Shown here in pieces: positions 41,846 to 52,700 of a stretch of DNA of 64,000 nt; the first letter of the stretch is position 1; each line of letters starts with the position of its first letter. The position numbers and the translations under genes are program-made. The notes under the pieces were generated by a model. That model worked only from the letters and a program-made list of their open reading frames with translations. It searched no databases and was not told where the DNA came from. This DNA is from Liolophura sinensis (taxonomy: Eukaryota; Mollusca; Polyplacophora; Chitonida; Chitonidae), in the NCBI RefSeq assembly GCF_032854445.1, contig NC_088305.1, positions 31,585,645 to 31,649,644 of the forward strand, read 5' to 3'.

Positions 41846-42089
41846 TACCCGCGGGTTGTTGGTTCTCGCATGCCAAACAGGCCCCAAGAGCAACCGAAAT
41901 GGCAGCAGAAGCGACTTTCTGGGCTATGTCCGAAAAAGCCGTCGCAAGCCACCTCCTGGTGGAAAACGCCCGCGGAAGCAACCTAGTGCTGGACATAGAC
42001 CCTTCCACCCACTAGAGAGCCTACTGGTTTTCGTCGTTAACATCTAAGTGTTCGGGTATCTGTGGCCGAGGATTTCGCCTCGTGCCTCA

Positions 42090-42405
42090 GGCGCTTATCC
42101 TGCCCCACAGGGGAGAGTGAGTCCGCCAAGTGCCTGGTCGCGCGGATAGCGACCGCCAACCGCGAGGCCTTTAGACCCAAAAGCTCCAGAGAGCCACAGA
42201 GCTAGAGCGCCTAGCCCAGCTCGCAGCCTCCAATGAGAACTACCAGGGAATCTCGAAGGACACCCGTACCAAGGTATACACCGCACTCTCGGATTGGACC
42301 TCCAAGGTGGCGGAGCTGGTAGGGGAGCGCCGGTGGGTCCTTCTAGGATACCGCAGCTTGCCTGGCCCAAACAAAAGGGCCCGTGTCATCCTGCAGAACC
42401 GATAG
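42090..42405 (+). pseudogene. Unidentified broken Polinton reading frame near the right end
   Basis: On the plus strand a protein-like frame ends at TAG 42403-42405 (SDWTSKVAELVGERRWVLLG and KRARVILQNR). Upstream it is interrupted by a stop near 42172 where a one-base shift would restore VARIATANREAFRPK. Alternating polar and hydrophobic residues look like a former protein, but I do not recognise the family. Confidence 0.35.
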
Positions 42406-42556
42406 GAAGATGGGAGACGTCTGGGCAACACAGGGCCTTGAGCACGTGTCTGGCCGGTCCTGAACATGCTCGTCTTATACTACTACCAACTCAGTGAGAA
42501 AATAGATGATGACAAATACCCGGCTTCGGCCTACACAAAAATCAGCGAAGATCTAT

Positions 42557-42840
42557 GTAGTTGAACGCGCTTCGACCTACACAAAGATTGGCGATTATTT
42601 ATGTAGCTGAACGAGATGCTTGACCGTTCGTATATCAACCTGGGCTGAACATGTGCTGGGGGCCTTCAAGGGCACGGAGAGCCTTCCAGTCCGTTTACAG
42701 CGAACATGAACTGGGGGCCTTCAAGAGGAAGGAGAGCCCTCCAGTCCGTTTATAATGACCACCTTGGGCTGGGAGCCCCCACGTCACCTCTGGGGGCTCC
42801 CAGCCCAAGGTGGTCTAAACCCGGCATTTCTCATACTACT
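42557..42840 (-). repeat. Polinton right terminal inverted repeat with internal duplication and hairpin
   Basis: About 284 bp, longer than the left one mainly because a 55-bp segment is duplicated (about 42647-42701 and 42702-42756, each with ctgggggccttcaag). A perfect 24-bp inverted repeat with a 9-base loop sits at 42758-42814, close to the terminus. Confidence 0.85.
42758..42814. other. Perfect 24-bp hairpin in the Polinton right terminal repeat
   Basis: Arms 42758-42781 and 42791-42814 are exact reverse complements (accaccttgggctgggagc...), with loop cgtcacctc. The left end has only a decayed equivalent. Confidence 0.9.
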
Positions 42841-43103
42841 AACATTGTGCACTCTAATAGTTGAACATGAGTGAGCTCATCATGAATGGCTTGGCTAAAA
42901 CTCTCTGTAAACAAAAAATGCCACACAAGTGTCAACACTCACACACACACGCGCACAACCCTGCATATCTTGATTGCAAATGTTTCACGACACATTCAAT
43001 GGTGCACATTTACGTCCGTGAATTAGATATGCAAAATGCAACAGGTACGAACCTGAACACTTGTTGGTATTTGTACATCTGTTATTTAATACTTTATTTA
43101 CTG

Positions 43104-43357
43104 ATTTATTTATTTCATTGATGTTTTACGCCTTACTCAAAAATACTTCACTTATACAACGGCGGCCAGCATTATGGTGGGAGGAAACCGGGCAGAGCCC
43201 TGGGGAACCCACAATCATCCGCAGGTTGATGCAAGGCCTTCCCACTTACGGCCGGAGAGGAAGCCAGCATGAGCTGGACTCACAGCGACCGCATTGGTGA
43301 CAGGCTCCTGGGTCAATACGCTGCGCTAGCGTGCTAACCAACTGACCCATGGAGGCC
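43104..43357 (-). mobile_element. SINE-1, near full length
   Basis: Reads tail to head on the plus strand: tttatttatttcattgatg, ccagcattatggtgggag, gtgctaaccaactgaccc. No clear target duplication found. Confidence 0.88.
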
Positions 43358-43627
43358 CGTTATTCAGTTTAAGTAGCAGTCGTCACAAGAAGCCTATACA
43401 TGGTGAGACAAGACGCGGCACATCATCCATGAGTTAAATCCCGATTCTTAGAGTAAGAGTGTAGAATTGGTACCGTTTTACATTCCGCAGTCACCCAAAA
43501 AACATATTTGTTAAGTTTAATAGAAAGCCTGTTGCCTGAGTGATGCTAGAATGTAGGAATACTATGTGATTGCAGCAGATCATTCTGTTGGATAGTACAC
43601 ATACTTTCTTAATTCAACATGACTGTG

Positions 43628-43902
43628 TCACACTAATAGGGTATTAGGGTCAAACTAATAGGGTATTAGGGCCAAACTAATAGGTTATTAGGGTCAGATT
43701 AAAGGGGTATGAAGGTGAGACTAATAGGGTATTAGGGTCAAACTAATAGGGTATTAGGGCCAAGCTAATAGGTTATTAGGGTCAGATAAATAGGGTATTA
43801 AGGTGTGACTAATAAGGTATTAGGGTCAAACTAATAGGGTATTACGGTCAGACTAATAGGTTATTAGGGTCAAACTAATAGGGTATTACGGTCAGACTAC
43901 TG
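43628..43902. repeat. 21-22-bp tandem repeat containing TTAGGG, about 12 copies
   Basis: Units caaactaatagggtattagg with variants; most contain the hexamer TTAGGG once. Confidence 0.92.
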
Positions 43903-44119
43903 TTGAACATGACACAATGCTGCATTATAACAAAAGAATATATTCTAGCACATCTCAGATAAAAGTTTTCCACAAATATGACGTGCAAGTCTGTTCGTCA
44001 CAAGTGGGAATGTACTAGCGGTCCGGATCACTTTCAAACTTTAAAGGAACGGTCCTTAGCCCATTGTCAATTCATTCAGACACGTCCGTGCTTTATTTCC
44101 GTAAAGTTGCTGAGAATTA

Positions 44120-44265
44120 GACAAATTTATGTACTTATTTATATGATTGTTGTTTTACGCCGCACACAAGAATGTTTCCCTTATATATACGAGGGCGGCC
44201 AGCATTATGGTGGGAGGTCCAGGTGATATCAACGACCCTCCGCAGGTTGCTGCAATACCTTCCAA
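44120..44265 (-). mobile_element. Partial SINE-1
   Basis: gattgttgttttacgccg ... ggcggccagcattatggtgg ... cctccgcaggttgctgc. The head is missing. Confidence 0.75.
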
Positions 44266-45780
44266 ACAAACCCTGGCAAAAACATACTTCCTTCACCCGA
44301 GGAAATAAGAAGTTCAGATGGCGTCATTTCTTCCAAAAATGAGTCTCCTACAACACAGACATGTGGGAAGAGTCATCATGATTTGCACCTACTGTGAGGG
44401 AGGAATTCCAAGCCTTGGACCTAACGACCTCTGTATGCAGATTCTGACCCCAGAGGCCCGGTCCAGCCGGAACTGACATTTCTGTCTCCAATGAATGAAC
44501 GTGATGAAGTTAAGGAGTATTCCGGCAGGAATCAAACGGTCCAAAGCAACTTCAAAGAGAACGGCAATTGAGATTCCGTGCCTGGCTCAAAGTTGTGTAA
44601 ACTAAATTACCAGCTTTAACTGCGACTTCAGTCCGACTGGGGGATTCCTGACAGCTCGCGGTGTTCTGTACGTGTTAAATTTCTCATCACAGATGGACAC
44701 GAGTCTGACAGTTTACGGTTTGTAAGAAAGAACATAAATAATAAAATAAAGAATCATATTTTCTTCACCTCAAGAGGTAGGTTTCACAGGAACGTGTGCA
44801 CTTCACTGCTAGCAGGATTTGGTCGATTGGGCCCAAACAAATTTTGATACAGACGCTTCCGACCAAAAAATGGGGCGACCAAATGTTAAAAGGTCAAAAC
44901 GAACCGGTACTAGTATCTTAGGGTCAGAGTTTCTTTGGTCGCCAGAACAGGGTCAAAGTCACAATTTTGTTCATGACCGATATTTAATTATCATAATTTT
45001 ATGAATACATTTACATTTTTTTTATTCATTTCTTTTTTATTATCATCGTGCATTCTATAAACCACGACGAATCTTCTTCTTGAGGTCTAACTAAATGTTG
45101 GTGTTTTGGCAAATAACCTTTACGGTTCCCATGTGAGGGAATACAGTAGTGTCGTGTTTTCGGCCTCCAGCTTTTAGGCCTAAACTTAGTTTACCAGGAG
45201 GCAATTACGCAAGACGATTGTTTACTTAAGCCAAAACTTAAAACTTAAGTGGCCCCAGAGATACTCCTTTAGAATGAATGAGTGATTACGGTTACGGCAA
45301 TATCGTGGCGACATACACATTTTGATATAGGCCTCTTATTTAACATAACCCTTTTTTAAATGCTCCCAATTGAACACATACATGTATTTGGTCTTAATAG
45401 GCATATTGAATCTCATTACAAACTTTTGCTGACAGCAAACTGTTGATTCGGTCTCTGCTTTGAGTATCTGTTGATTCGGATTCTGCTTTGCGTCCCGAGA
45501 GTAAGAAACCTGGCAAAGGGCAGTGGTTGTGTCAGGCTCGGCGCAACATGACACAGTTGTATCAGCTGGCACGAAACCCCGCCTGCCTATACAATACCGA
45601 CAATATATTGTGACTGATCAATCTTTCGTGATAACAATGTGTTCCATACTATGTAAAAGACTACCTGTATTATACTGGCAGCATGAAGTTTCAGCAAGGC
45701 AATAAACCTTGGGACCTATTCCAAGACGCTGTTTCTTAGTTAAAGTCAAACGTTAAAACGTAGTTAAAACGCAAAGGTTT
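44266..45780. other. Intergenic, no gene seen
   Basis: Largely single-copy AT-rich sequence between SINEs. Small ORFs (for example 44819-45004, 45523-45705) show no domain, splice context or repeat membership. Confidence 0.5.
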
Positions 45781-45784
45781 CGAT

Positions 45785-45997
45785 TTATTCATTTATTTGA
45801 TTAGTGAATAATTACTCAAGAATATCTCGCTTATACAACGGTGGCCAGCATTATAATGGGAGGAAACCGGGCAGAGCCCGGGGGAAAACCAGCACCATCC
45901 CCAAGTTGCTTGCCATACGTGGACCTTCCCACGTATGGCAGGGGAGGAAGCTAGCACGAGCCGGACTTGAACTCACAGGGACTGCATCGGTGAGAAG
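45785..45997 (-). mobile_element. SINE-1, head truncated
   Basis: tttattcatttatttgatta ... ggccagcattataatggg ... ggacttgaactcacagg ... tcggtgagaa. The far 5' head is lost. Confidence 0.82.
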
Positions 45998-46114
45998 ACT
46001 AAGATTTTGGTAGTGGAAGACAAAATTTGGACTATACATACAATTGCTGGATTTTTTGGAGACAGGAGTCAGTGAAATGAGTCAAGGCAATAATGGTTTT
46101 GTGATTTAAGTTGA

Positions 46115-46927
46115 TATATACACACTTTATTTACACGTCTGTAACAAATACAAATAAAGTAAACAAGACAAATACAGGCTTTCTCAGTTAACAGTTCTAA
46201 TTCAGGTACAGAACTATGTGCACGCAGTATCGTAAATGAAAAAAAAAAAAAAGAAAAAAACCGCTGTTCATTTACATTATATAAAGTTTATCACAGATAG
46301 AGTAATATTTAGTTTTTAACTCTCAATGCAACTGACTTTTGCATCACACACGTTCCCACGGGTACAATGAACATGAGCTCCCATAGTGTAAATCACTTGC
46401 CCATCTTTGCTAAAATGTTTTGTAACATTTCTCATCATCTGTTGTTGTTGTTCATTATTTTGTTAATGGTTTGGTTTACAGAGAAACACGCTGTATTAAC
46501 AAGTCTGCTGTGAATATACATGGATGTCAACACATAAACCGCTGGATATGAAAAAAAAAACAAAACATTCCATTCACTGGATCATATATTTCAGAACTGT
46601 TTAGAAATAAAAAGCAAATCGACATTTATGTTCATATGGCTACTAAAGGTCACAATCTTCATTCTGCCATGGCATAAAATCCCACAGAGTTTCAGGAAAG
46701 ATGATTTGTTTCAATAACACCAAATCCATTTTACACTTCTGTATTATATTAAATGGTTTAATGTTAACAGTGAACAAGAAAATATGTACACATACATTTT
46801 TTGTCAAAGCAGATTGGTTTACTGCATAAGTTGTATTAAAAGAAGGTGTTCAATATGTGGCAGGGTTGGTAGTTTTCAGTAAGCATTCTGTACCTCTGGC
46901 CAATGTCTCTGTTTCTACATTCCTATA
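46115..46927 (-). other. CFAP221: Probable CFAP221 3' untranslated region
   Basis: AT-rich sequence directly after the stop codon with no repeats or ORFs. An AATAAA signal in gene sense lies at 46141-46136, so cleavage near 46115-46120 would give a 3' UTR of about 0.8 kb. The exact end is inference. Confidence 0.5.
46136..46141 (-). promoter_or_regulatory. Candidate polyadenylation signal AATAAA for CFAP221
   Basis: Read on the minus strand the hexamer is AATAAA, about 790 bases after the stop codon. Confidence 0.45.
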
Positions 46928-47054
46928 TTACTTGGGCACAAGGTTCTTTGACCTGTGCATACTGTGAATAGTTTCTGTCTTCTCTTGGATCTGGGCACCC
47001 AGACGATTGTACTTCTTCCTAATGTAATACTCCAGTTCCTGCTCTCTCTTCTCC
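46928..47054 (-). CDS. CFAP221: CFAP221 last coding exon
   Basis: 127 bp, phase 2 in, acceptor tttatcag, ending in TAA at 46930-46928. Encodes EKREQELEYYIRKKYNRLG and ends KNLVPK, a charged, probably coiled helix. The acceptor region is copied in the adjoining 75-bp tandem repeat. Confidence 0.9.
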
Positions 47055-49674
47055 CTGATAAACATGACACCCAAAACCAGTCAGTGAACCAAGTGACAGC
47101 AAAATACACAATTTAATGCACACTTATCCCTGATAAACATGACACCCAAAACCAGTCAGTGAACCAAGTGACAGCAGAATACACAATTTAATGCACACTT
47201 ATCCCTAACAAACATGACACCCAAAACCAGCTGATGCAAAACCAATTGGTGAACAATGTTTGACACCAAAATACAGGAAATACTCCACAATTTTCTGTGA
47301 TAAACACTTACAATGCAAAACCAATTGGTGACTTGACACCAAAAGTACTGGAAATACTCCACAATTCTCTCAGGCAAACACCTAAAACCAATAGGTGAAC
47401 AATGCTGGATACCAAAATACTGGAAATACCCCACAATTCTCTCAGGCAAACACCTAAAACCAATAGGTGAACAATGCTGGATACCAAAATACTGGAAATA
47501 GTCAATATTTCTCTCAAACGCCTAAAACCAATAGGTGAACACTTGACACCAAAATACAGAAAAGAGTCAACATTTGTCTGTGACAAGCAGGACAGCAGGA
47601 CACCCAAAACCAGCTGAGGAACAATGCTTGACACCAAAACACACGAAATAAGGAAACAGTATTAAGAGCATACCTGCACATCTGTGTATACCAAAAATAC
47701 AATACAACCTGTGTGAGCTTTTTTATTCATTTATTTATCTGAATATTGCTTAATGTTCAAGTTTAATCTGATTTGGTTCCAAATGTAGACATGATCAAAC
47801 TACATTAACCTACTAATTACTTTAACAATCAATAACAATAATAACAGAAGAGTAAATATTTTTCTAAATGTATTTATGTTGAAATGAAAGGGAAAAACAC
47901 AGTGCTGGCTATTTTAGAGTTGTACCCAAGGCAGCTTTCCTGTAGTACATAGCAAAAGTGGGAACACACACCATGTTTAAGTCAAACACATTTGGTGATT
48001 GTGTAAATCTACATGTGCTCTGAGTGTGTGTCAAAACCTACATACATATTACAAGCTACATTCTGTATACTTGGTGTTTATGTCTGAAAATCTACATAGA
48101 CTTGGTTAGGTTAAATCTCCTGTGCGCAAATCATACCTGTACATACTCTAGCCAGTTGTAAATCTACTGTTAATGATAGAATGAAAGAATGGCTACAACC
48201 TTATGGCCTTGTTGGCAACATTTTAACCATAACCTGGTGCAACATCTTGGAATCAGGAATCTCACAGCAGATTAATGACAGACAATGAGCAGTTAGACAT
48301 AGGATAGATGCTTCTATCAGTACATTTAAATTCAGGTCAATTAAACTGTTCAGGACAAGATGCAAATTGTATAAATCTCTACAAACAATTACTAAGAAAT
48401 TAAATGATTGAACACTGGGAAATTTAGACATGAACTTTGATGATCTATACTGACCAAAAAACTACTAATGCAACTTTACATGCATGATGATGTTTTAAAG
48501 ACTGAATTAGTTACTTGTAGAATCATTGAGAGTATGAAGGAAACAACTCCTCTTGATTCAGATGTTTAAATTTGTGAAACAATGATTGAACAGAGCTGAA
48601 AACTAGAAGGTGCATTAGTCTGTACTAAACTAGAGATAAGAAGATGCTAAAAATTTAAAGAAGACTTCACTCTTAACCTGTTGTTATACCACTTGTTTTC
48701 AGCTGGAATAGAAAATACATCAAACGTCTTAAAACATCACACCAATTCCAACCAAAATATCTCTTACAACAACCTGTACAAGTGTGTTTTAGATACACAT
48801 GTCCATAAACTCCGGGTAATCCTGTCATAACAATAATTCAGCCCAGTAACAGTGACAGCTTCAGACTTATGGAATCATGATTGACAGCAGCATAGTAGGT
48901 TAGTCAGTTAGAAGGGGATAGTGTTTTACACATCATCACAGATATGGATGGGGATATCAATACAATACTACTATGCTACATGTATAGCTTGGATTTAGTG
49001 ATGCAGCACTGAATGCGCTCTGTGGAACAGAGGTCATCAGGTGTACATGTACATGTATCTTTTTTTTTCTTAAATGTTCCGCAATTTTACACATACATGT
49101 AGACTGACAATGAGTTCAGATGACATCAATACTATTGATATTATTACTGATGATTCAGCAAGAAAAAACTTCCCCCTGTAAATGCAAGGTGTGAAGTGCA
49201 GAGAAATTTGTTAGAAGTGTTGATAGGAACTGTAACATGTACCGTATTGATATCCATATCTGTCAGGACCTCCCAGAGACTCACCTCACAGAGTGAGACC
49301 ATGGATCTGAGAACTACCTACCTGTCAACAGGTCCATGTTCATTCACAGGTACGTTAGAACGAGGTAGTTTGTTACCAAAGGGGAAGAAATTGTCACTGT
49401 AAAGAAGAGGGAGGGTTAGACAGCGAGAGAGAGAGGGTCATGCAGGGAACAACAGAGTTATGAACACACACATGGTAGGTTAACAGTGTCTACATGTTAA
49501 TTGTTACTGAACTGTGTAATACTGTACATAGATGGGTGGGTGGATGGTTGTTTGGGGCCGGCATAGGAGAGAGTCCAGGTCAGTGCACATGTACTTGTAA
49601 CTTGTTGCCTGTACATTGGTGTACAAATAAAGGTATACAAACGGTATAACTGGAGAAGCAAGCATCTATTACCA

Positions 49675-49740
<66 letters not shown>

Positions 49741-52700
49741 TGCGGGCACACACATTGCTTACTTTATATTTTATTTATTTGATTGGTGTGCAAATACCAT
49801 ACTCAAGAATATTTCAACTATGCGACAGTGACCAGCATTATTGTGGGAAGAAACCATGCAGAACTTGCGGGAAACCCACAACCATATGTTAACTGATGGT
49901 TGACTGGCAAAGGGAGACGAAGCCAGCATGAACTGGACTATTTGTACAGTGAAAAAGGTTGTTTCTTTACCCTAATCTTGAAGGTTTTCATCCACCCATG
50001 AAAGAGGCTACTATATTGTATAAGTGAACATTTCTTTAGTATGAATTTTAAGACCAATGAAATCAGAAAATAAATCTATTTATACATACATGTACCAGTA
50101 ACAGGTAAAACATAATCTATGTTTTGTTTCTATCAATCATCCTGATAGAACCACATTAGTAGTAATCTTAAAACGCACCAACGTGATTTTATTTTGTGGG
50201 AAACTCCAGTGGCACACTGTAATGCTGTCTTCATGGCTAGACTGGAGTGAACTGAGCTGCCACATTTAACTAAGGGGAGCCTTAAAACAGGTGTGATTCC
50301 AAGCTACACTATTTCCACCGTACTGTCTGCACTCTTCACACTATAAAAAGAGGCCCTCGAGGGAACAGTTAAGAGAGAAAGGCCCCTCATTAAATATAAA
50401 TACATTTACAATTTTCCTGCATCACTTTAGGAAAAAAAAATAAGTTGCAAGCAGCATAACGTTTTTTTTCTGTTGAGTACAGATGCTTCTACCAACCCCT
50501 GGATACCACGCATGCTTGGGGGGATAGAGAATCTTGGTAATCCAAGGGAGGTAATTACTCTACTTAGGGGAGATAATAAAGCCCACACAACTAAAGGGTA
50601 AACAGTCTCTCCTAACTAGGCTCCTATATTTACTTGCTAGTTTTTTTTTTATAGACAATTTACAGGCTGTGAAAGGGTTTAAGCTGGAACTTTTACTGCA
50701 CCAACTTCCTAGCAGCAATAAAATACCCGCACTTTCTGCCTTGATCAGTTCCTCAGAGATAGACACCCAGAGAGGGGCCACTAAATCGGGGATCAAACTA
50801 AAACGCCTTCAAATAATACACACTAGAAGAACAATGCTTCTTGTGGAGAAATGTTTCATGCAAGACATTCTTGGGAGAGACAAAAACACACAGAACAGTG
50901 TGTAGAAGAGAGGGAAATACCAAGCTAATACAAGCTGGTGTAACTGTTAAGGCAGAGTTCAAAGGTCCATGTGACATTTGAGGCTTTAGTGTTAACTGCC
51001 GTAAAGGTTTTCACATGCAGGGACTCGTTTTAATACAGTATAGCATTGCCTGACCACAAGATCATGAAGGTGTCTTAGACTTTAGTCACATTCAGAGTGC
51101 TTAACTGGAGGCATTATTTCTGTAGTCAGGCTTCAAACTGAACATCAAGGTCGAAGTCTAAATGCATAAATAATGCCAAAAGTTACAACTAAGTCTGACG
51201 TAGCTTAAGACAGCTTCCTGATCCTGGGACCCTGGTAGTAGTAAGCCTTACACATCATACATGTGTTATAGAATTAGGTACCTCTATTATACATGTGTAT
51301 TTCATGCCATATAATATATCATGTAGTTATCCTGAACTGGGGATTGAGGGAATGACAGAAGGGTTTGGTATATTCAACAAACAGAATGAGCTTTAGAAAC
51401 ACCTGTTTTCAGTCCATTTTGATTATGTCAGAAGCATTTGTGCTACCTTTCACCTGAGTTTTGGCCCCAGTTTCTGATGTCAGGTATGAGAAAGTCAGCT
51501 CTCACAGACTATGCATGACATATTTAGAATGTCTAGAAAAAATGCAGCTTATAATGAAACACAAATATCAAAGGTCAACTCACAGTGTCTGTTTCTCATC
51601 TGGTGGTATTGGCGTCTGTGACATAATGAACTGAGCATTGACCATCTCTGGGGTTAAACCAATTGCATTCTCCGTCACTTCACCCTCCTCTCTGTGACAC
51701 ACAGTAAAAAGAACCAATCACAAAGGCTGTTTCAAATGAACCACATTGTGGCGGACATTAAAATCCATCAATGTCACATATTAAAGCATGTGGTATATGA
51801 TGATAAAAGGCAATACAATGTCAAATACATCAGATTGTTTGATTTTTGTTTATAAAGCACATACTAAAAGGACTCTTCACTCGTACAATGGCAGTCAACT
51901 TTCCGGGTTATGGACACCGGGGTACCTGAAAGTAAACCACCTGAATGTGGCAAACTATTGACAAACTTTCGCAGATGTGCAGGCCATTTTGGACGTAGAC
52001 AAATGTTACACCGTTCACATGGTTATTTGGGTGTCATCAACAGCTTTTTGTCACCCAGGTCTCACAAGTAACAGGAAAAATTGGTTGTACACTTGGCTCG
52101 TAGTCATGACAGTATAGAAAACACTGGATTGCTTAAGTTCCCCAATGCTAATTTCAACGTTTCAAGGAAAACATGAATGAACGAGACTTTAGGAATTTTT
52201 TTCTAAAATAGATACAGAATACTAAAAAAATGCATGTATGTGTTACTGACTCTTCCAGAATGTTGTCTTTGTCATCATCAGGCAGGCCATCCAGTAGCTG
52301 GGGCACATCATGGGGCAGAAGATCCTCCCCAAACGGGTCCTCCCTAACAGACAGACAGATGGATATATAATCATATGGATGGATATATAAGTACTCAGTA
52401 AACACAAAGACAGACAGACAGACAGACAGATATACAATCAAGTACTCAGTAAACACAAAGACACAAAGACAGACAGATGGATATACAATCAAGTACTCAG
52501 TAAACACAAAGACAGACTGACAGACAGACGGATATACAATCAAGTACTCAGTAAATACAAAGACAGACAGACAGACAGATGGATATACAATCAAGTACTC
52601 AGTAAACACAAAGACACACAGACAGACAGACAGATATACAATCAAGTGCTCAGTAAACACAAAGACAAACGGATATACAATCAAGTACTCAGTAAACACA

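Larger units (their letters stand above)
39306..42840. mobile_element. Short Polinton/Maverick derivative, 3535 bp, both ends intact
   Basis: The element starts AGTAGTATAAG and ends CATACTACT and has long terminal inverted repeats. A perfect 5-bp direct repeat AACAT (39301-39305 and 42841-42845) flanks it as target duplication. Inside are a plus-strand integrase remnant and a minus-strand protein-primed DNA polymerase B remnant facing each other. Mavericks/Polintons are normally about 15-20 kb with AG-starting ends, 5-6 bp duplications, INT and PolB, plus capsid, protease and ATPase genes. None of those last three is recognisable here, so this is an internally deleted, non-autonomous copy (inference). 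It is GC-richer than its surroundings. Confidence 0.87.

Noticed and set aside
43628-43902. Interstitial telomere tract
   Set aside because: The hexamer appears once per 22-bp unit and not as a contiguous TTAGGG run.
50560-50905. Overlapping ORFs of 78 codons on both strands in a CFAP221 intron
   Set aside because: The flanking exons join in phase without them, no splice sites fit and no family is recognised.
52154-52699. 181-codon minus-strand ORF
   Set aside because: It joins exon J of CFAP221 to the 51-bp repeat in the intron; only 52247-52343 is coding.
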